This document shows positions 9,865-21,231 of a DNA stretch of 64,000 nt, piece after piece. The position numbers and the translations under genes were made by a program. The notes under the pieces are model-generated. The model made no database searches, was not told where the DNA came from, and was given only the letters and a program-made list of their open reading frames with translations. Location of the stretch: contig CM068544.1 of assembly GCA_035048495.1 (NCBI GenBank), positions 11,898,138 to 11,962,137 of the forward strand, written 5' to 3'. Each line of letters opens with the position of its first letter. Within the stretch, counting starts at the first letter, position 1. Source of the stretch: Euptelea pleiosperma. Taxonomy: Eukaryota > Streptophyta > Magnoliopsida > Ranunculales > Eupteleaceae.

Positions 9865-10320
9865 TGATATTCGCTCAAAAGTGCTTATTTTAAGCAATTA
9901 TCCTTTTAGCGTTATTGCATTCTCCTACGTAAAATACTCTATTTACCTACTTTTCTACGTAAGAGTCTCTTCTGTTGCGTAGAACACACTTTTCTGGACG
10001 AAATGGTATATTTGCATGCATTAAACACATTTTCGGAAGTCTAGATATTAAGCCGTTCTGATAAAGTCTCATTACGCGCTTCTTCTGTCGCAGGAAACCC
10101 GATGGGACGATTCTCAAGACTGGTGGGCCCATATCTAACTGCCAGAGTCTAGGACCGAAGCACAAGAGCCAATAGGCTGAGGATAAGAAGATACATGCCA
10201 AATGCCGGGAGAACCAGAGACTCGGGAAGGCCTGAGAGAAGATTAAGAGAGAAGGAGAGACAAGCCCTCAATGAAGAGACTAAGGAAATTAAAGCTTATC
10301 AACTAACACAAGATGAGGAC

Positions 10321-10392
10321 TTGCTCAGTTGGTAAAGCATGCAGAAGACCAAGTCAAAGACCAGGGTTCAAGCCCCTCTGCTAGCATTTTTT
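10321..10392 (+). promoter_or_regulatory. tRNA-like module, best preserved copy (boxes A and B, T6)
   Basis: TTGCTCAGTTGGTAAAGC (from 10321) resembles a tRNA D-arm with box A. GGTTCAAGCCCC (from 10365) matches box B. The 44-nt spacing equals that of a tRNA without intron. T6 is at 10387-10392, near where the tRNA body would end. The D stem pairs in 3 of 4 positions and the T stem in 4 of 5. Anticodon and acceptor stems do not pair, so it is tRNA-derived rather than a functional tRNA. Confidence 0.6.
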
Positions 10393-10501
10393 CTTGATGT
10401 TGTAATATTTTCTCTCTCATCTCTCATTTTTCTCTCCAAATCATCATTCTCTCTCTAATTTCAAATCCACATCATCTGATCCTCTCCCCTCCCTCAATCA
10501 C

Positions 10502-11873
10502 TGAAAGTAGGTTTTTCCGCGTCGTTGGTAACGGAAACCCTAATCTCAACACATTTTTGTAATTATCCGATTCTTTTTTTTTACTCAAATCCTGCAAAAA
10601 TCACAGGCTTGTACAGTGGCTCGTGTCGGATGTCGATCCTCACTCGGGATTAGTCGAATCAGCGCAATAAAGAGTACATAAATGACAAAATTTTCAGAGA
10701 CTGCAACATGCTCATATTTAAATTAATTCCATTTATTCAAAATTGTCTCTTACAATAAAATAATCTGATAAAAATACTAACTAGAAAGCATTAATCAAGA
10801 ATAGTCTAAAGAGATAAAGCATAGAATTAAATGACCTAGAGAGAGAAAGTTCTAAGGCCTAGAGAGAGAAAGTCAAAAGTGAAAAATTATTAGAGAGAGA
10901 GAGAGTAGCTAGAGAGAGAAAAAGAGAAAGAGAGAGAGAAACCTAAAGAGAGAAAGGGGTGAGAAGATCTAGAGAGAGAAAATGGGAAAAAGTACAAGAA
11001 AAGTAGATTTTACCTTGGATAACTTTCGGGTTGGCCCATGAATTGGCCATGGATGAAGGTATGCGGGATTGGTGTTTGAGATGGCGAAGTCTTGGCTAGT
11101 GGCCACACTACGGATGTGGTGGCTGGTTGTGCACCCAACCCGTGGATTGTGGGGATCTGGATTGCTGCAAAAGGGACACCGGTGGAGGGTTGAGTGGTGG
11201 TAAGAGACAAGCACACCGTGGCGGTCTCATGAATAGGGAGACGCGTGCAGAGAAGAACTAGGAGAGGTTGCTGGGTTGCTGTTCAGCCACAAGATGGACG
11301 TCCAGTGGAGTGGAGGAGATGAAGTGCGTAGGTGCCTATTTTAATGGTGGTAGCCGGAGTTGCAGGTTGCAACTCCAGCGCCCTTTGAGATAAGGTGCTA
11401 GGCTGTGCTAAGGGTCGACTCAGGGGAAGGCAGCAGCGTTGATAGGTGCTGCAAACAAGTGGTAACGCACCAGCAAGTTGTCGGCTTTTGAGGAAGACGG
11501 TGATGGCAGACCTGCAACTCAATGTTGCAGGTTGTTGAGATGAGATGGAAAGGCGTTGCTGAAGGCGCAACAGGGTCGAGATGATGATGCAGAGGTCTCT
11601 CGTTTGCAGGCTGAGCAAGTAGGCAACAACATGCAGTGATCGACTGATGTTGCAATGGAGAGGAGGTTGTGGTCACCGGTAAGTGCAGGGGACCATGTCG
11701 TGAAAGAGAAGGTAGACGGCCTGCTAGGTGGGAAAGTTGCAGGCTAAACCTGCAACCTATATTTGGAATGGAGCATAGTGATAATGGCTGTGAACCTGTA
11801 GGTGAGGGGCGGCAGGCGGTAGCAAGGAGGTGGGGAGAACTGACGGCCGGAGTTGCAGGTCTGCAACTCCGGC

Positions 11874-11917
<44 letters not shown>

Positions 11918-12289
11918 GGTAATGAAAAACGAAAACGAAAACGAAAAAAAAAAGAAAAAGAAGAAGAAGAAGAAGAAGAAGAAGAAGAAGAAGAAGAAGA
12001 AGAAGAAGAAGAAGAAGAAGACTGATGCCGTGGAGGAGCACTGACGGCCGGAGTTGCAGGCAACTCCGGCGAAGAAGAAGAAGAAGATGAAGAAAATGAG
12101 AAAGAGAAAAGAAGAAAAAGAAGAAGAATGGGGCCAAGGGTGAATGCGGGATTGATAGGGGGAGAGAAAGGAGAAGATTTGAGGGGGATTAGGGTTCGAA
12201 CGAACCCTTCTCCTTCCTCTTATAAAGCTCCCTATTTCCATTAATGGAAATAGGGTATTTTTTAAATAAAAAAAATATTTTTAATTTTT

Positions 12290-12331
<42 letters not shown>

Positions 12332-13290
12332 TAAAATGCTACTTTTCTATGGGGAATCTCCCCAATTAGTGGACCCCCCATTTAATTAAAATTATTTTTG
12401 AAATTCGCGGGGTCCACTAACTGGTCGGACAGCGGGTCGATGCTGATGGGCCCGGCTACTGGCCCACATGGACTGATGATGTCCATCGTCTCACAAGATG
12501 ATGTGACAGGCATTCTGAAGGCGATCGGATGGATGGTGACTTGATTGGGACCTAGATTGGTAGATCGACGGATCTAGAGAGATCCAACGGTCCGATTGAA
12601 GATCCAACGGTCCGATGGAAGATCCAACGGTTAGAAAGCTAAGGGAGATGAGATAGAGCCGAAGGGTAGGAGTTCTGGGGTTAAGTCAGTAGATTCGAGG
12701 ATCGAGAGATGAAGAGAGAGAGAGAATAAGAAGAAATGAGAGAAAAAGTATCAAAAAAATGGAAAAAAGCACTGGCGGAGGGTCTGGAACCCTGGTCTTC
12801 ACTGTGACATCCTCACGCTTCTCCAGTAGAGTCGACCATCATTCTTTGCTGACTCATGTGGCTTTAAACTCTTTGGTCCGTCTCTTGGTCATTGGCTCTC
12901 CTACTCTCTTCGTTCTTTGGGCCGGCTTTTTGGTCCTCTTATTCAGCCCATATTTGGCCCATATCTTCTAGTCATAGCATGTGGGCTTTTTAAGCTTTGA
13001 TAATGGGCTTTCATGATCGATTTGGGCCCACAAGTCTTGAGAATCGTCCCATCGGGGTTTCCTGCGACAGAAGAAGCGCGTAATGAGACTTTATCAGAAC
13101 GGCTTAATATCTAGACTTCCGAAAATGTGTTTAATGCATGCAAATATACCATTTCGTCCAGAAAAGTGTGTTCTACGCAACAGAAGAGACTCTTACGTAG
13201 AAAGGTAGGTAAATAGAGTATTTTACGTAGGAGAATGCAATAACGCTAAAAGGATAATTGCTTAAAATAAGCACTTTTGAGCGAATATCA
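10502..13290 (-). mobile_element. Solo LTR, minus orientation, TSD ATCAC
   Basis: On the minus strand it starts TGATATTCGC at 13290 and ends in CTTTCA at 10502. ATCAC occurs at 10497-10501 and 13291-13295. It is 2789 bp, longer than its relatives mainly through A/T and GAA runs at 11877-12020. It contains CCGGAGTTGC hairpins near 11356, 11846 and 12046, the CArG palindrome near 12230 and GA-rich sequence at 10850-10990. Long ORFs here are readings of simple repeats. Confidence 0.94.
11877..12020. repeat. Poly-A tract and (GAA)n microsatellite inside an LTR
   Basis: About 40 A residues from 11877, then GAAAAC units, then about 20 GAA/AGA units to 12020. The same position in other LTRs carries shorter CTT/GAA runs (3780-3815, 15536-15585, 39683-39720), so this is a length-variable site of the LTR leader. 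Confidence 0.9.
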
Positions 13291-13579
13291 ATCACTCAAT
13301 TCTACGGCCTACCTTGGCCAATTTCCATCCCCCAATCATCCATCTCACCATCTCATAAATTCAATGGCCCTCATCACTTCATGATCAAACCTATGGGCCT
13401 AAGCCAAAGAGGAATAGTGGGCCCACTACCCATGGCCCAGCCATTTGGTGGGACCCACATACCAAACATAGAGGGGATTTTTAAAAGAAGAGAGATAATA
13501 TTTGGGGAAAGATTTTAGAAACAAATATTTTCAAAATAAAAGGGAATCTTTGGTTTTTCAAAAATAATAAAGAAGGGGA

Positions 13580-13615
<36 letters not shown>

Positions 13616-14289
13616 TTTGTTTGAAAAAGAATGAGAGTTTCCAAAAGAGAGAGGTTTTGAAAACCGTGGGTTTCTAAGTAATAGAAACCCTCGGTTTCTA
13701 TTATTGGGGATAACCTTTTTTTTTGAAAGGGAAACCCTAAACCGTTTGATACAAAAGGGATCCATTCCTCTTCCATCACGGGCCCCCCCTAGCTGCTGCA
13801 CGTTTTGAAAAAAAAAGGGAAAACCCTAGCCGTTTCTCTCCCATATCTCCCTCTCTTCTCTTCATTGTAAAGGAGCTCTCTCCCACGTTTCTATCCCAAG
13901 CCGTCAGCCTCCAAGTTCCTCCCATTCTCTCCTAAAACCCCAACGTTCTCATCTCCTCACCACCATTTTTCCCAAGCCACCATCTCTCTCTTTCACAAGA
14001 AATCCCAGACTTCCCTTTCACCCTCCAATCTCAGTCTCTCTCTCTCTCTACCCTTCTTCCTCAAATAAAATAAAAAAAAGAAACCAGAAAACACAAAAAA
14101 AAGGGGAAGAAGAAGAAGAAATGAGGGAGGCGCTTACCTGCTGGTGCATAGTCTCAACCTCCAGATCACCCTCCTCTCCACAAGGCTCCTCCTCCTCCTT
14201 GCTGGGCGAACCTGCTGCTTGATCTCCATCAACTTGCCGTCCACATCCAGCACTTGCACCCAGTTGCAGACGGTCTGCCCAACAGCTAC

Positions 14290-15240
14290 TGATATTCGCT
14301 CAAAAGTGCTTATTTTAAGCAATTATCCTTTTAGTGTTATCGCATTCTCCTACGTAAAAATACTCTATTTATCTACTTTTCTACGTAAGAGTCTCTTGTG
14401 TTGCGTAGAACACACTTTTCTGGACGAAATGGTATATTTGCATGCATTAAACACATTTTCGGAAGTCTAGATATTAAGCCATTCTGATAAAGTCTCATTA
14501 CGCGCTTCTTCTGTCGCAGGAAACCCCGATGGGACGATTCTCGAGACTTGTGGGCCCAAATCGATCATGAAAGCCCATTATCAAAGCTTAAAGAGCCCAC
14601 ATGCTATGACTAGAAGATATGGGCCAAATATGGGCTGAATAAGAGGACCAAAAAGTCGGCCCAAAGAACGAAGAGAGCAGGAGAGCCAATGACCAAGAGA
14701 CGGACCAAAGCGTTTAAAGCCACATGAGTTAGCAAGGAATGATGGTCGACTCTACTGGAGAAGCGTGAGGATGGTCACAGTGAAGACCAGGGTTCCAGAC
14801 CCTCCACCAGTGCTTTTTTCCATTTTTTTTGATACTTTTTCTCTCATCTCCCCTTATTCTCTCTCTCTCTTCATCTCTCGATCCTCGAATCTACTGACCT
14901 AACCCCAGAACTCCTACCCATCAGCTCTATCTCATCTCCCTTAGCTTTTTGACCGTTGGATCTTCAATCGGACCGTTGGATCTCTCTAGATCCGTCGATC
15001 TACCAATCTGGGTCCCAATCAAGTCACCATCCATCCGATCGCCTTCAGAATGCCTGTCACATTATCTTGTGAGACGATGGACATCATCAGTCCATGTGGG
15101 CCAGTAGTCGGGCCCATCATCATCGACCCGCTGTCCGACCAGTTAGTGGACCCCGCGAATTTCAAAAATAATTTTAATTAAATGGGGGGTCCACTAATTG
15201 GGAAGATTCCCCATAGAAAAGTAGGTTTTTACTTAAAAAA

Positions 15241-15274
<34 letters not shown>

Positions 15275-16702
15275 TTTTCGTATTTTTTATTTTCAAAAAA
15301 TACCCTATTTCCATTAAAGGAAATAGGGAGCTTTAAAAGGAGAAGGATAGGGGTTCATTCGAACCCTAATCCCCCCCCTTTCTCTTCCATTCTCTCCCCC
15401 TATCAATCCCGCACAGATCTCTTCTCCTTCTGGCCCCATCTTCCCTTCTTTTTATTTTTTTTTTTTTCTTCTTCTTCCTCCTCATCTTCGCCGGAGTTGC
15501 AGGCAGCAACTCCGGCCATCAAGGTCTTCCTCCTCCTCCTCTTCTTCTTCTTCTTCTTCTTCTTCTTCTTCTTCTTCTTCTTCTTTTTCTTTTTCTTCTC
15601 ATTTTTTTTTTCGTTTTCGTTTTCGTTTTTGTTGTCATTACCGTTTTTTTTTAACGCCGGAGTTGCAGACCTGCAACTCCGGCCGTCAGTGCTCCTCCAC
15701 GATCTCCACCACCACTTCCAGATCCAAAACCGTAGCCACCACCTTCATTCCTCAATCCCATCCTTCCTTCTCTCGATCACTCCCCCTCAAGCCGTTACCC
15801 AACCGGCAACAAGGGGGTGAGCCATTTTCTCCCTCACCAAAACGGAGGAGAAAACCAGAAAAAAAAAGGGGCAAGAAATGAAGACGAGAGAAGAGGGAAG
15901 AAGGGGGTGATCTGGGCGTCCTCCACCTGCCCTTCACCATTCCTCTAGCCGCCCTCAACCTGCAACTCATTGGACCGCCTCCACCATTAGAGGAGAGTTG
16001 CGCCTCCTTCCATCTACTACCTTGTCGCTGCAACACCGATCCTCCATCCTCCTCTACGGTGCAGCCACGACTAGCAACTTGGGGTCTCTTCACTCCACCA
16101 TGCAACACTCCCTTCTCCAAGTTAAACACAGTTTAAAGGACTGTGTTGCTCTCTCCTGTGCGCACCACCGGTGCACATCCATGCACATCACCATCCCTTG
16201 GTAGACCAAAGACCGAGCCGATCCTCATGGTAAGTCATGGTGAGTTCTTCTCTCTATCTCACTCTCTCTCTCTAGTTCTTATTTCTATCTCTAAATCTCT
16301 CTAGAATTTTAATGCTTTATAGTCAAGTTTTTAGTAATTTCTACAAAGATAGTTTGTAAGCACTATGATTGAATAAAGTTTACTTGATTTTGCAGTATTG
16401 TGTTTTCAGTCTTATTCTCAATTTATTCTCGTCTTAATTACTTGTGGGAACTTTCTCTCTCTAAAAATCGCCAATAATTATTTTAAATCGATCATCATTC
16501 TCACCTCTCCATGTTTTCTTGATAAAAATCCGTCATTGCATGTTCATGAGTCGCGCTAACTAACCCCGAGTGCGGATCGACATCCGACACGAGCCACTGT
16601 GCAAAATTGCTCATTTTACAGGTTAAAAGTCTCGGATAAATTAAAAATGTGTTGAAGTTAGGGTTTCCGTAACCAACGACGCGGAGAAAAATCCTACTTT
16701 CA
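14290..16702 (+). mobile_element. Solo LTR, TSD GCTAC
   Basis: Starts TGATATTCGC and ends CCTACTTTCA, with GCTAC at 14285-14289 and 16703-16707; 2413 bp. The palindrome beside the promoter has one broken pair (ATTAAAGG) and the TATA box reads TTTAAAAGG. Hairpins lie at 15490-15517 and 15656-15683. A GTAAGT donor is at 16230-16235 and the U5 hairpin near 16570. Confidence 0.95.
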
Positions 16703-17972
16703 GCTACCAACATTTTTTTTTGCACCGCTGCCCTCCGCCTCAGCTGCCTTCATCACATCAGCCCACAGCAAAGCCGTCCACACGTTCTTCTCTCTCCAAC
16801 GCCCTCCTCTCTCAATCCATTCAAAGGAAAAACAAAAAAAAAAAAAAAAGAAAACCAGAAAAAAAAAAAAGAAGAGGAGAAGAAGAAAGAAAGAATAAAG
16901 GAAGTTGTGGCGCCTTCCTGGCTTTGTGCGCTCCTCCCTTGACTAGTGTGCCACCACCATAGCTGCCTTCAACCACCACCAGGCAACCACCGTCAAAGGA
17001 CAGCAACGTCCTCTCATGAACCTGCACTTCTGGGTCATCCGCAACCCCTCCACTCAACCGGCAACCGGACTGGTTCTCACGGCGTCCTCTTCGATCACCT
17101 GCAACTCCGCCGTCCATGGTGCAACACGCCACTTGTGCATCTGCCCCTTTCTTCATCACGAACCAGCAAGCCCGTGCTCCTTCCTCACCTCTCATGGATG
17201 CACACCGCACCACCACATGCAAGGTCTTGGTGATTTCCTACCCACTTTGCTGAGCCAACCATGACAGATGACCGAGCCTCTCTCAAATGGCAGATCCAAT
17301 CCTACATGGCTGAACCATTTCATGGTGAGTCCAAATCATTCTATTTTTTTCTCTTCTCTCTCTAGATCTCACTTTATATCTCTTTCTCTCTCTACCATTA
17401 GTTTCTTTCTCACTTTGTTTATCACTTGTTCACTCTCTCTCTCTAAACTTTAGTTTTCCCTCTCTAATTTCTCTCCCTAGTCTTTTCTCTCTCTCTAGAT
17501 CTCTCCACTTTCTCTCTCCCCCATATTTTCTCTCTCTAGGATAGCCTTCTTCGATATTTCTCTCTCTACATTTTCTCATTTCTCTCTCAAATTTTTATGG
17601 CTTTCTAGGTTAATTTTTGAATTTAATTTGATTTTGTAAGACTCATTGAGGATGAATAAAATTATTATTTTTGCATTTGTTAGTTTACTTTTGTGTTTTT
17701 GATTGTTTGTGGTAATTTCTCTCTCTAAAAATCACTAAGAATGTTTTAAATCCATCACCATTCTCACCTCTCCATGTTTTCTTGATAAAAATCCGTCATT
17801 TCATGTCGTTGAATTACGCAAACTAACCCCGAGTGCGGATCGACATCCGACACGAGCCACTGTACAACCCTGTGATTTTTGTAGGATTTGAGTGAAAAAG
17901 AATCGGATAATTACAAATATTGTTGAGATCTAGGATTTCCGTAACCAACGACGCGGAAAAATCCTACTTTCA

Positions 17973-19537
17973 CTGCTCCTTTGGCATTTCCTTTTGGGTT
18001 AACAATGGGTTGGCTAGGAAAGATCCCCTTAGCTTTCTCAGCTTCTAAGTTACCTAGACGTTGCTCTAGACAAAGCATGGATTGCTGTTGCTGTTGCTCT
18101 AGGCGTTGCATAGATTGAGTAATGAGTTGAGCTAGTAGGTCCTCAATACCAGGTTTGGAGACCGACTGTTGGGGGGCAGCTAATGAGAGCTGAGGCACCA
18201 ATTCGCGACTCGAGCTCATCGGGGCATTATAGTTATAGGCTGGAGAATTAGTTGGGACTATCGGTTGGTTCTGAAAGGTCTGTGGGACTCTTTGCTGATT
18301 CTGAAATGTGCTCGGTTGTCCAGAGTATTGACCCTGTTGGAACTGCTGGTTCTGAGTAGATGGGTACTGACTCTGCTGGTACTGACCCTGATTGAATTGC
18401 CTAGTGGATTGATTGAACCCAGAGGGATACATGCCCTGAGGTTGACGCGGAGGTTGAGTAGACTGAGGCCTCCAAGAGAAGTTAGGGTGGTTTCTCGTGT
18501 CCGGATGATAAGATTGACTATACGAGTTCTGAGTGGGTGGTTTGTATGTGCTGAAAGCACAAACTTCTTCCTGAAGAGGATTAGACCATCCTTCATTCAA
18601 AGGACAATGCTCAGTAGTATGGGAGGGTTGTAGACAGAGGGTACAGGATTCCATAGGGCTCTCATGTCCTACATGCATGACTGGGGTGGATTGTTGAGTA
18701 GGCTTTTGTACTGACACAGCCAGTGCCGAGACTGACTTGCTCAACTCTTGAATGACAGATCGAAGCTCAGTATCAGCTGTAGCATCATGTCCCTTGGTTG
18801 TCCTTTGGACCGAAGTGGTTCGACTAAACTCTGAGTCAGTCGTCCAATGTTGAGAGATTTCTCCTAACTCTCCCAAGAATTTGTATGCATCGGTCGGAGT
18901 TTGGTGCAGGAATTTTCCTTGGCACATTGACTCTACCATGGTCTAGGACTCATCAGTAAGTCCCTCGTAGAAGACATGGACAAGATTGCCCTTGTCGATG
19001 CTATGGTGGGGGCACTTAGTCAGGTAGTCTTGGAATCTATCCCACGCTTCGAATGAATTTGCCCACCAACTCTTTCCAACTGCTGATTGAATCAGCGGGG
19101 AAGGAGTAGAGCCAATCGGAGGCTCGGTCTTTGAGCGAGAATGGAAAAACTCGCAGACGCACATTGTCATCATCGAGGTTCTGATTCTTGAAAAGTAGGA
19201 TGACATGTTGGAATTCCCTAATATGGGAATATGGGTCTTCTCTTGGGAGACCACGAAAGGTTGGCAGCATTTGGATCTTCTGCGGCCTAATCTCAAACTA
19301 TACCGCCGTAGTAGGTGGGAGAATAATGCAAGTGGGCGGATTAGCAGAGATAGGGGCGAACGTCTCGATAAGAGGTCGTTCGACTGCCATGACTACAAAG
19401 GTAGTAGTACTGGGGGAGGTGGGTGGGGAAAGAGATGGGGAAGAATTCAGTAGAGGATCTACTGTAGGTACGTGATTCTCAGATCGAACCAAGCGTTTGT
19501 TCGGACGATTCCAAACGAGCATACGCGAATGAGGCAA
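17973..19537 (-). pseudogene. gag: Gag pseudogene of element 2
   Basis: Close relative of element 1 gag, with the same RLRVFPFSLKDRASDWLY capsid start, zinc knuckle and Gln-rich tail, and it also shows the N-terminus missing from element 1 (MAVERPLIETFAPIS region). It is dead. A TAG stops the frame near 19310, before the FEIRPQ stretch. A deletion of roughly 85-90 bp near 19060 removes the stretch between the WWANS and FEAWDRFQ codons and shifts frame. A second TAG near 18942 replaces an Arg codon before TMVESMCQ. The 3' end is cut at a GAV codon by element 1. The start near 19537 is a guess. Confidence 0.88.
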
Positions 19538-21231
19538 GCTCTATACTTGGCAAAAAGTTGCCAGAGAGGAACACTATCCTAAATGATGCACACCAAGCAC
19601 AGATAATCCTATTCTAAGCAATCAAGATATATTTTAGGAATTATCTTTATTAGTTTTGGGGCTAGAGTAGATTATGACAGTGGGCGGACCACTGGTTTAT
19701 CTTTTAACCGTCGGACTAACTATTTTGTACTCAGAGGTTCTCACCAGGCTACACTCTTCAAAGCGAATCCTTTAGTACTAACTCTAGTTAACAACAAGGC
19801 AATCCGAAGCCTAGACAGACGTGCGGCACAATGGCTGACTTAAGTATGTCCCAGACTAACCGGATTGGTCAAGTGGATAATAAGAGTGTTCCCTCGGGTT
19901 AAGCTAGGGTTAATGCGTGTTCCTAGTCCACACGCAACTAACCGCCGAATAGTCCAAGATGCCACTTCGAGCTCAGTGTACTTGAGTAGCAGGGACTTAT
20001 GGGTGTGTTAGACAACAGGGACCCACACTCGTGGTCTTATTTCGATTGGATGTTAAGCGGGTTCATTTTGAGTGGACTTTTCCTCTAACACCGAGCTAAT
20101 TGGCTCTAATTCTTGATTATTTTTAATTAAATGGAGTCTTGGGATCAAATCAGTTGGAATGATGAGGTGGGTGATGAAATCCCACTAGTTTCAATTTGGA
20201 GCTGGGTCTGCTCTCTTAGAGTTGATTGATTAACGGCCACGCCACGCAAGTCGAAGAATATGAATACAAAAGCAAATAGACAAGCGGCAATGAGTCACCC
20301 AACGACGCAGTATCGCACTCAAGGCGAGGATAGAGACTTACCTCCCGTGGGCCACGCCACGGGGTCGCCTCCGTGGGTTAGAGAGGGGTATCGTAATGGG
20401 CTTGGGCCCGACTCCACCTCTTTGAGCTTTCGCTCCCTACCCACACTGGATATTGTTCCTGCAGAAAAGTTAGATCGCACGGTCTAGGTATTTGGGATTC
20501 TATTTGGAAGATCCTTGCCTTTTTAGGGTTCACAGAGCACGTATTGAATTTAGGCAAGTTTTTGAATTAATTTCCAAGTTCGAGATGGGTTAAAATTTAG
20601 GAATTCCCAGATAGAAAATACCTAGATTAGAAAGTTTCCCGAACTGTATAGATCTTCCAAGAAAGATATGATTGCGAGATCCCTTACAATTTTGGGAAAT
20701 TTCCCAAAATTGAAATTCTGCTAGATTTGGGGTGTTTCCTTTTACAGACTTTTCCAAATTCGGAAGATTTCTAAAGATACAAATTCTTCTAAAGAGGAAA
20801 CTTCTAAGAGGGGAAACCCTAATTTATCAAAGTTTCAAGATTTTGGAATCTTTCCAAAAATCGCAAATCCTTGATTGGTGATTTCTAAAAATCTGCAGAA
20901 TATAAAACCCTAATTTTTTTGAATTTTGATTTTATTATTTTTTTGGTATTTTTCACTTAATCTAGGGTTTCTAAAAAACCCTAGAACAAGATCTAACAGT
21001 TATTTGGAAAGCCGTAAAATTCCTAAATTATTACAACTTTGCACTCGGCCTTCTGAGGCATTAAAAATAGAATTTAAAAGACTGCTAAAAATCACTAAAA
21101 ACAAAAAATAGAAAGTTTCCCGAAAAGGTCAGGCTGTCCAAATTGAGCAGCTTTTCGCTTCAGTAACTTTTCGATTCCGTCTTTATGTCCTTTTTCGCAC
21201 TTCCGTACACCCGAGCAGCAGCGGCGCCATT
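19538..21231 (-). other. 5' leader of element 2
   Basis: About 1.7 kb without a gene between primer binding site and gag. Large parts match the leader of element 4 (49611-50611), including the stretch around CCCACACTCGTGG and the CCTAAAAAGG segment. On the minus strand GAG|GTAAGT occurs at 20344-20336, a strong splice donor, and the same site is conserved in element 4. The PBS-proximal half (20490-21200) is A/T rich with AAACCCTAAT repeats. Confidence 0.75.
21212..21229 (-). other. Primer binding site of element 2, tRNA-Asp-like
   Basis: Two bases after the LTR end the minus strand reads TGGCGCCGCTGCTGCTCGG. The first eight bases equal the start of the tRNA-Asp-type site used by Athila elements; the later bases match poorly. 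This position confirms that 21232 is the inner LTR edge. Confidence 0.6.

Larger units (their letters stand above)
1..17972 (+). mobile_element. Element 1: Athila-type Ty3/gypsy LTR retrotransposon, 5' end outside window
   Basis: Gag, protease, RT, RNase H and integrase follow in Ty3/gypsy order, then a 1.9-kb non-coding 3' region, a polypurine tract and a 3' LTR (9865-17972). The 5' LTR, leader and gag start lie left of base 1. The element sits inside the gag gene of element 2 (minus strand); the base after its LTR end (17973) resumes that gag, so its target duplication should start CTGCT, with the partner copy off-window. Three solo LTRs are nested in it (2560-5081, 10502-13290, 14290-16702). 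Assignment to the Athila/Tat clade rests on the long LTRs, the long 3' non-coding region and the RT and integrase wording; it is an inference without a tree. Confidence 0.93.
9865..17972 (+). repeat. 3' LTR of element 1, interrupted by two solo LTRs
   Basis: Three pieces, 9865-10501, 13296-14289 and 16708-17972, make an LTR of about 2.9 kb. It starts TGATATTCGC after the polypurine tract and ends CGGAAAAATCCTACTTTCA. It belongs to the same subfamily as 30853-33404, sharing the CTACGGCCTACCTTGGCC segment. It carries the best tRNA-like module (10321-10392). Near its 3' end are CT-rich runs, a GTGAGT donor (17325) and the conserved U5 hairpin (about 17834). Confidence 0.9.

Noticed and set aside
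10321..10392. Functional tRNA gene
   Set aside because: Acceptor and anticodon stems do not pair, so only a tRNA-derived module is claimed.
11744..12241. Overlapping minus-strand ORFs of 126-165 codons, mostly Phe and Leu
   Set aside because: Translation of the poly-A/(GAA)n tract; no conserved protein pattern.
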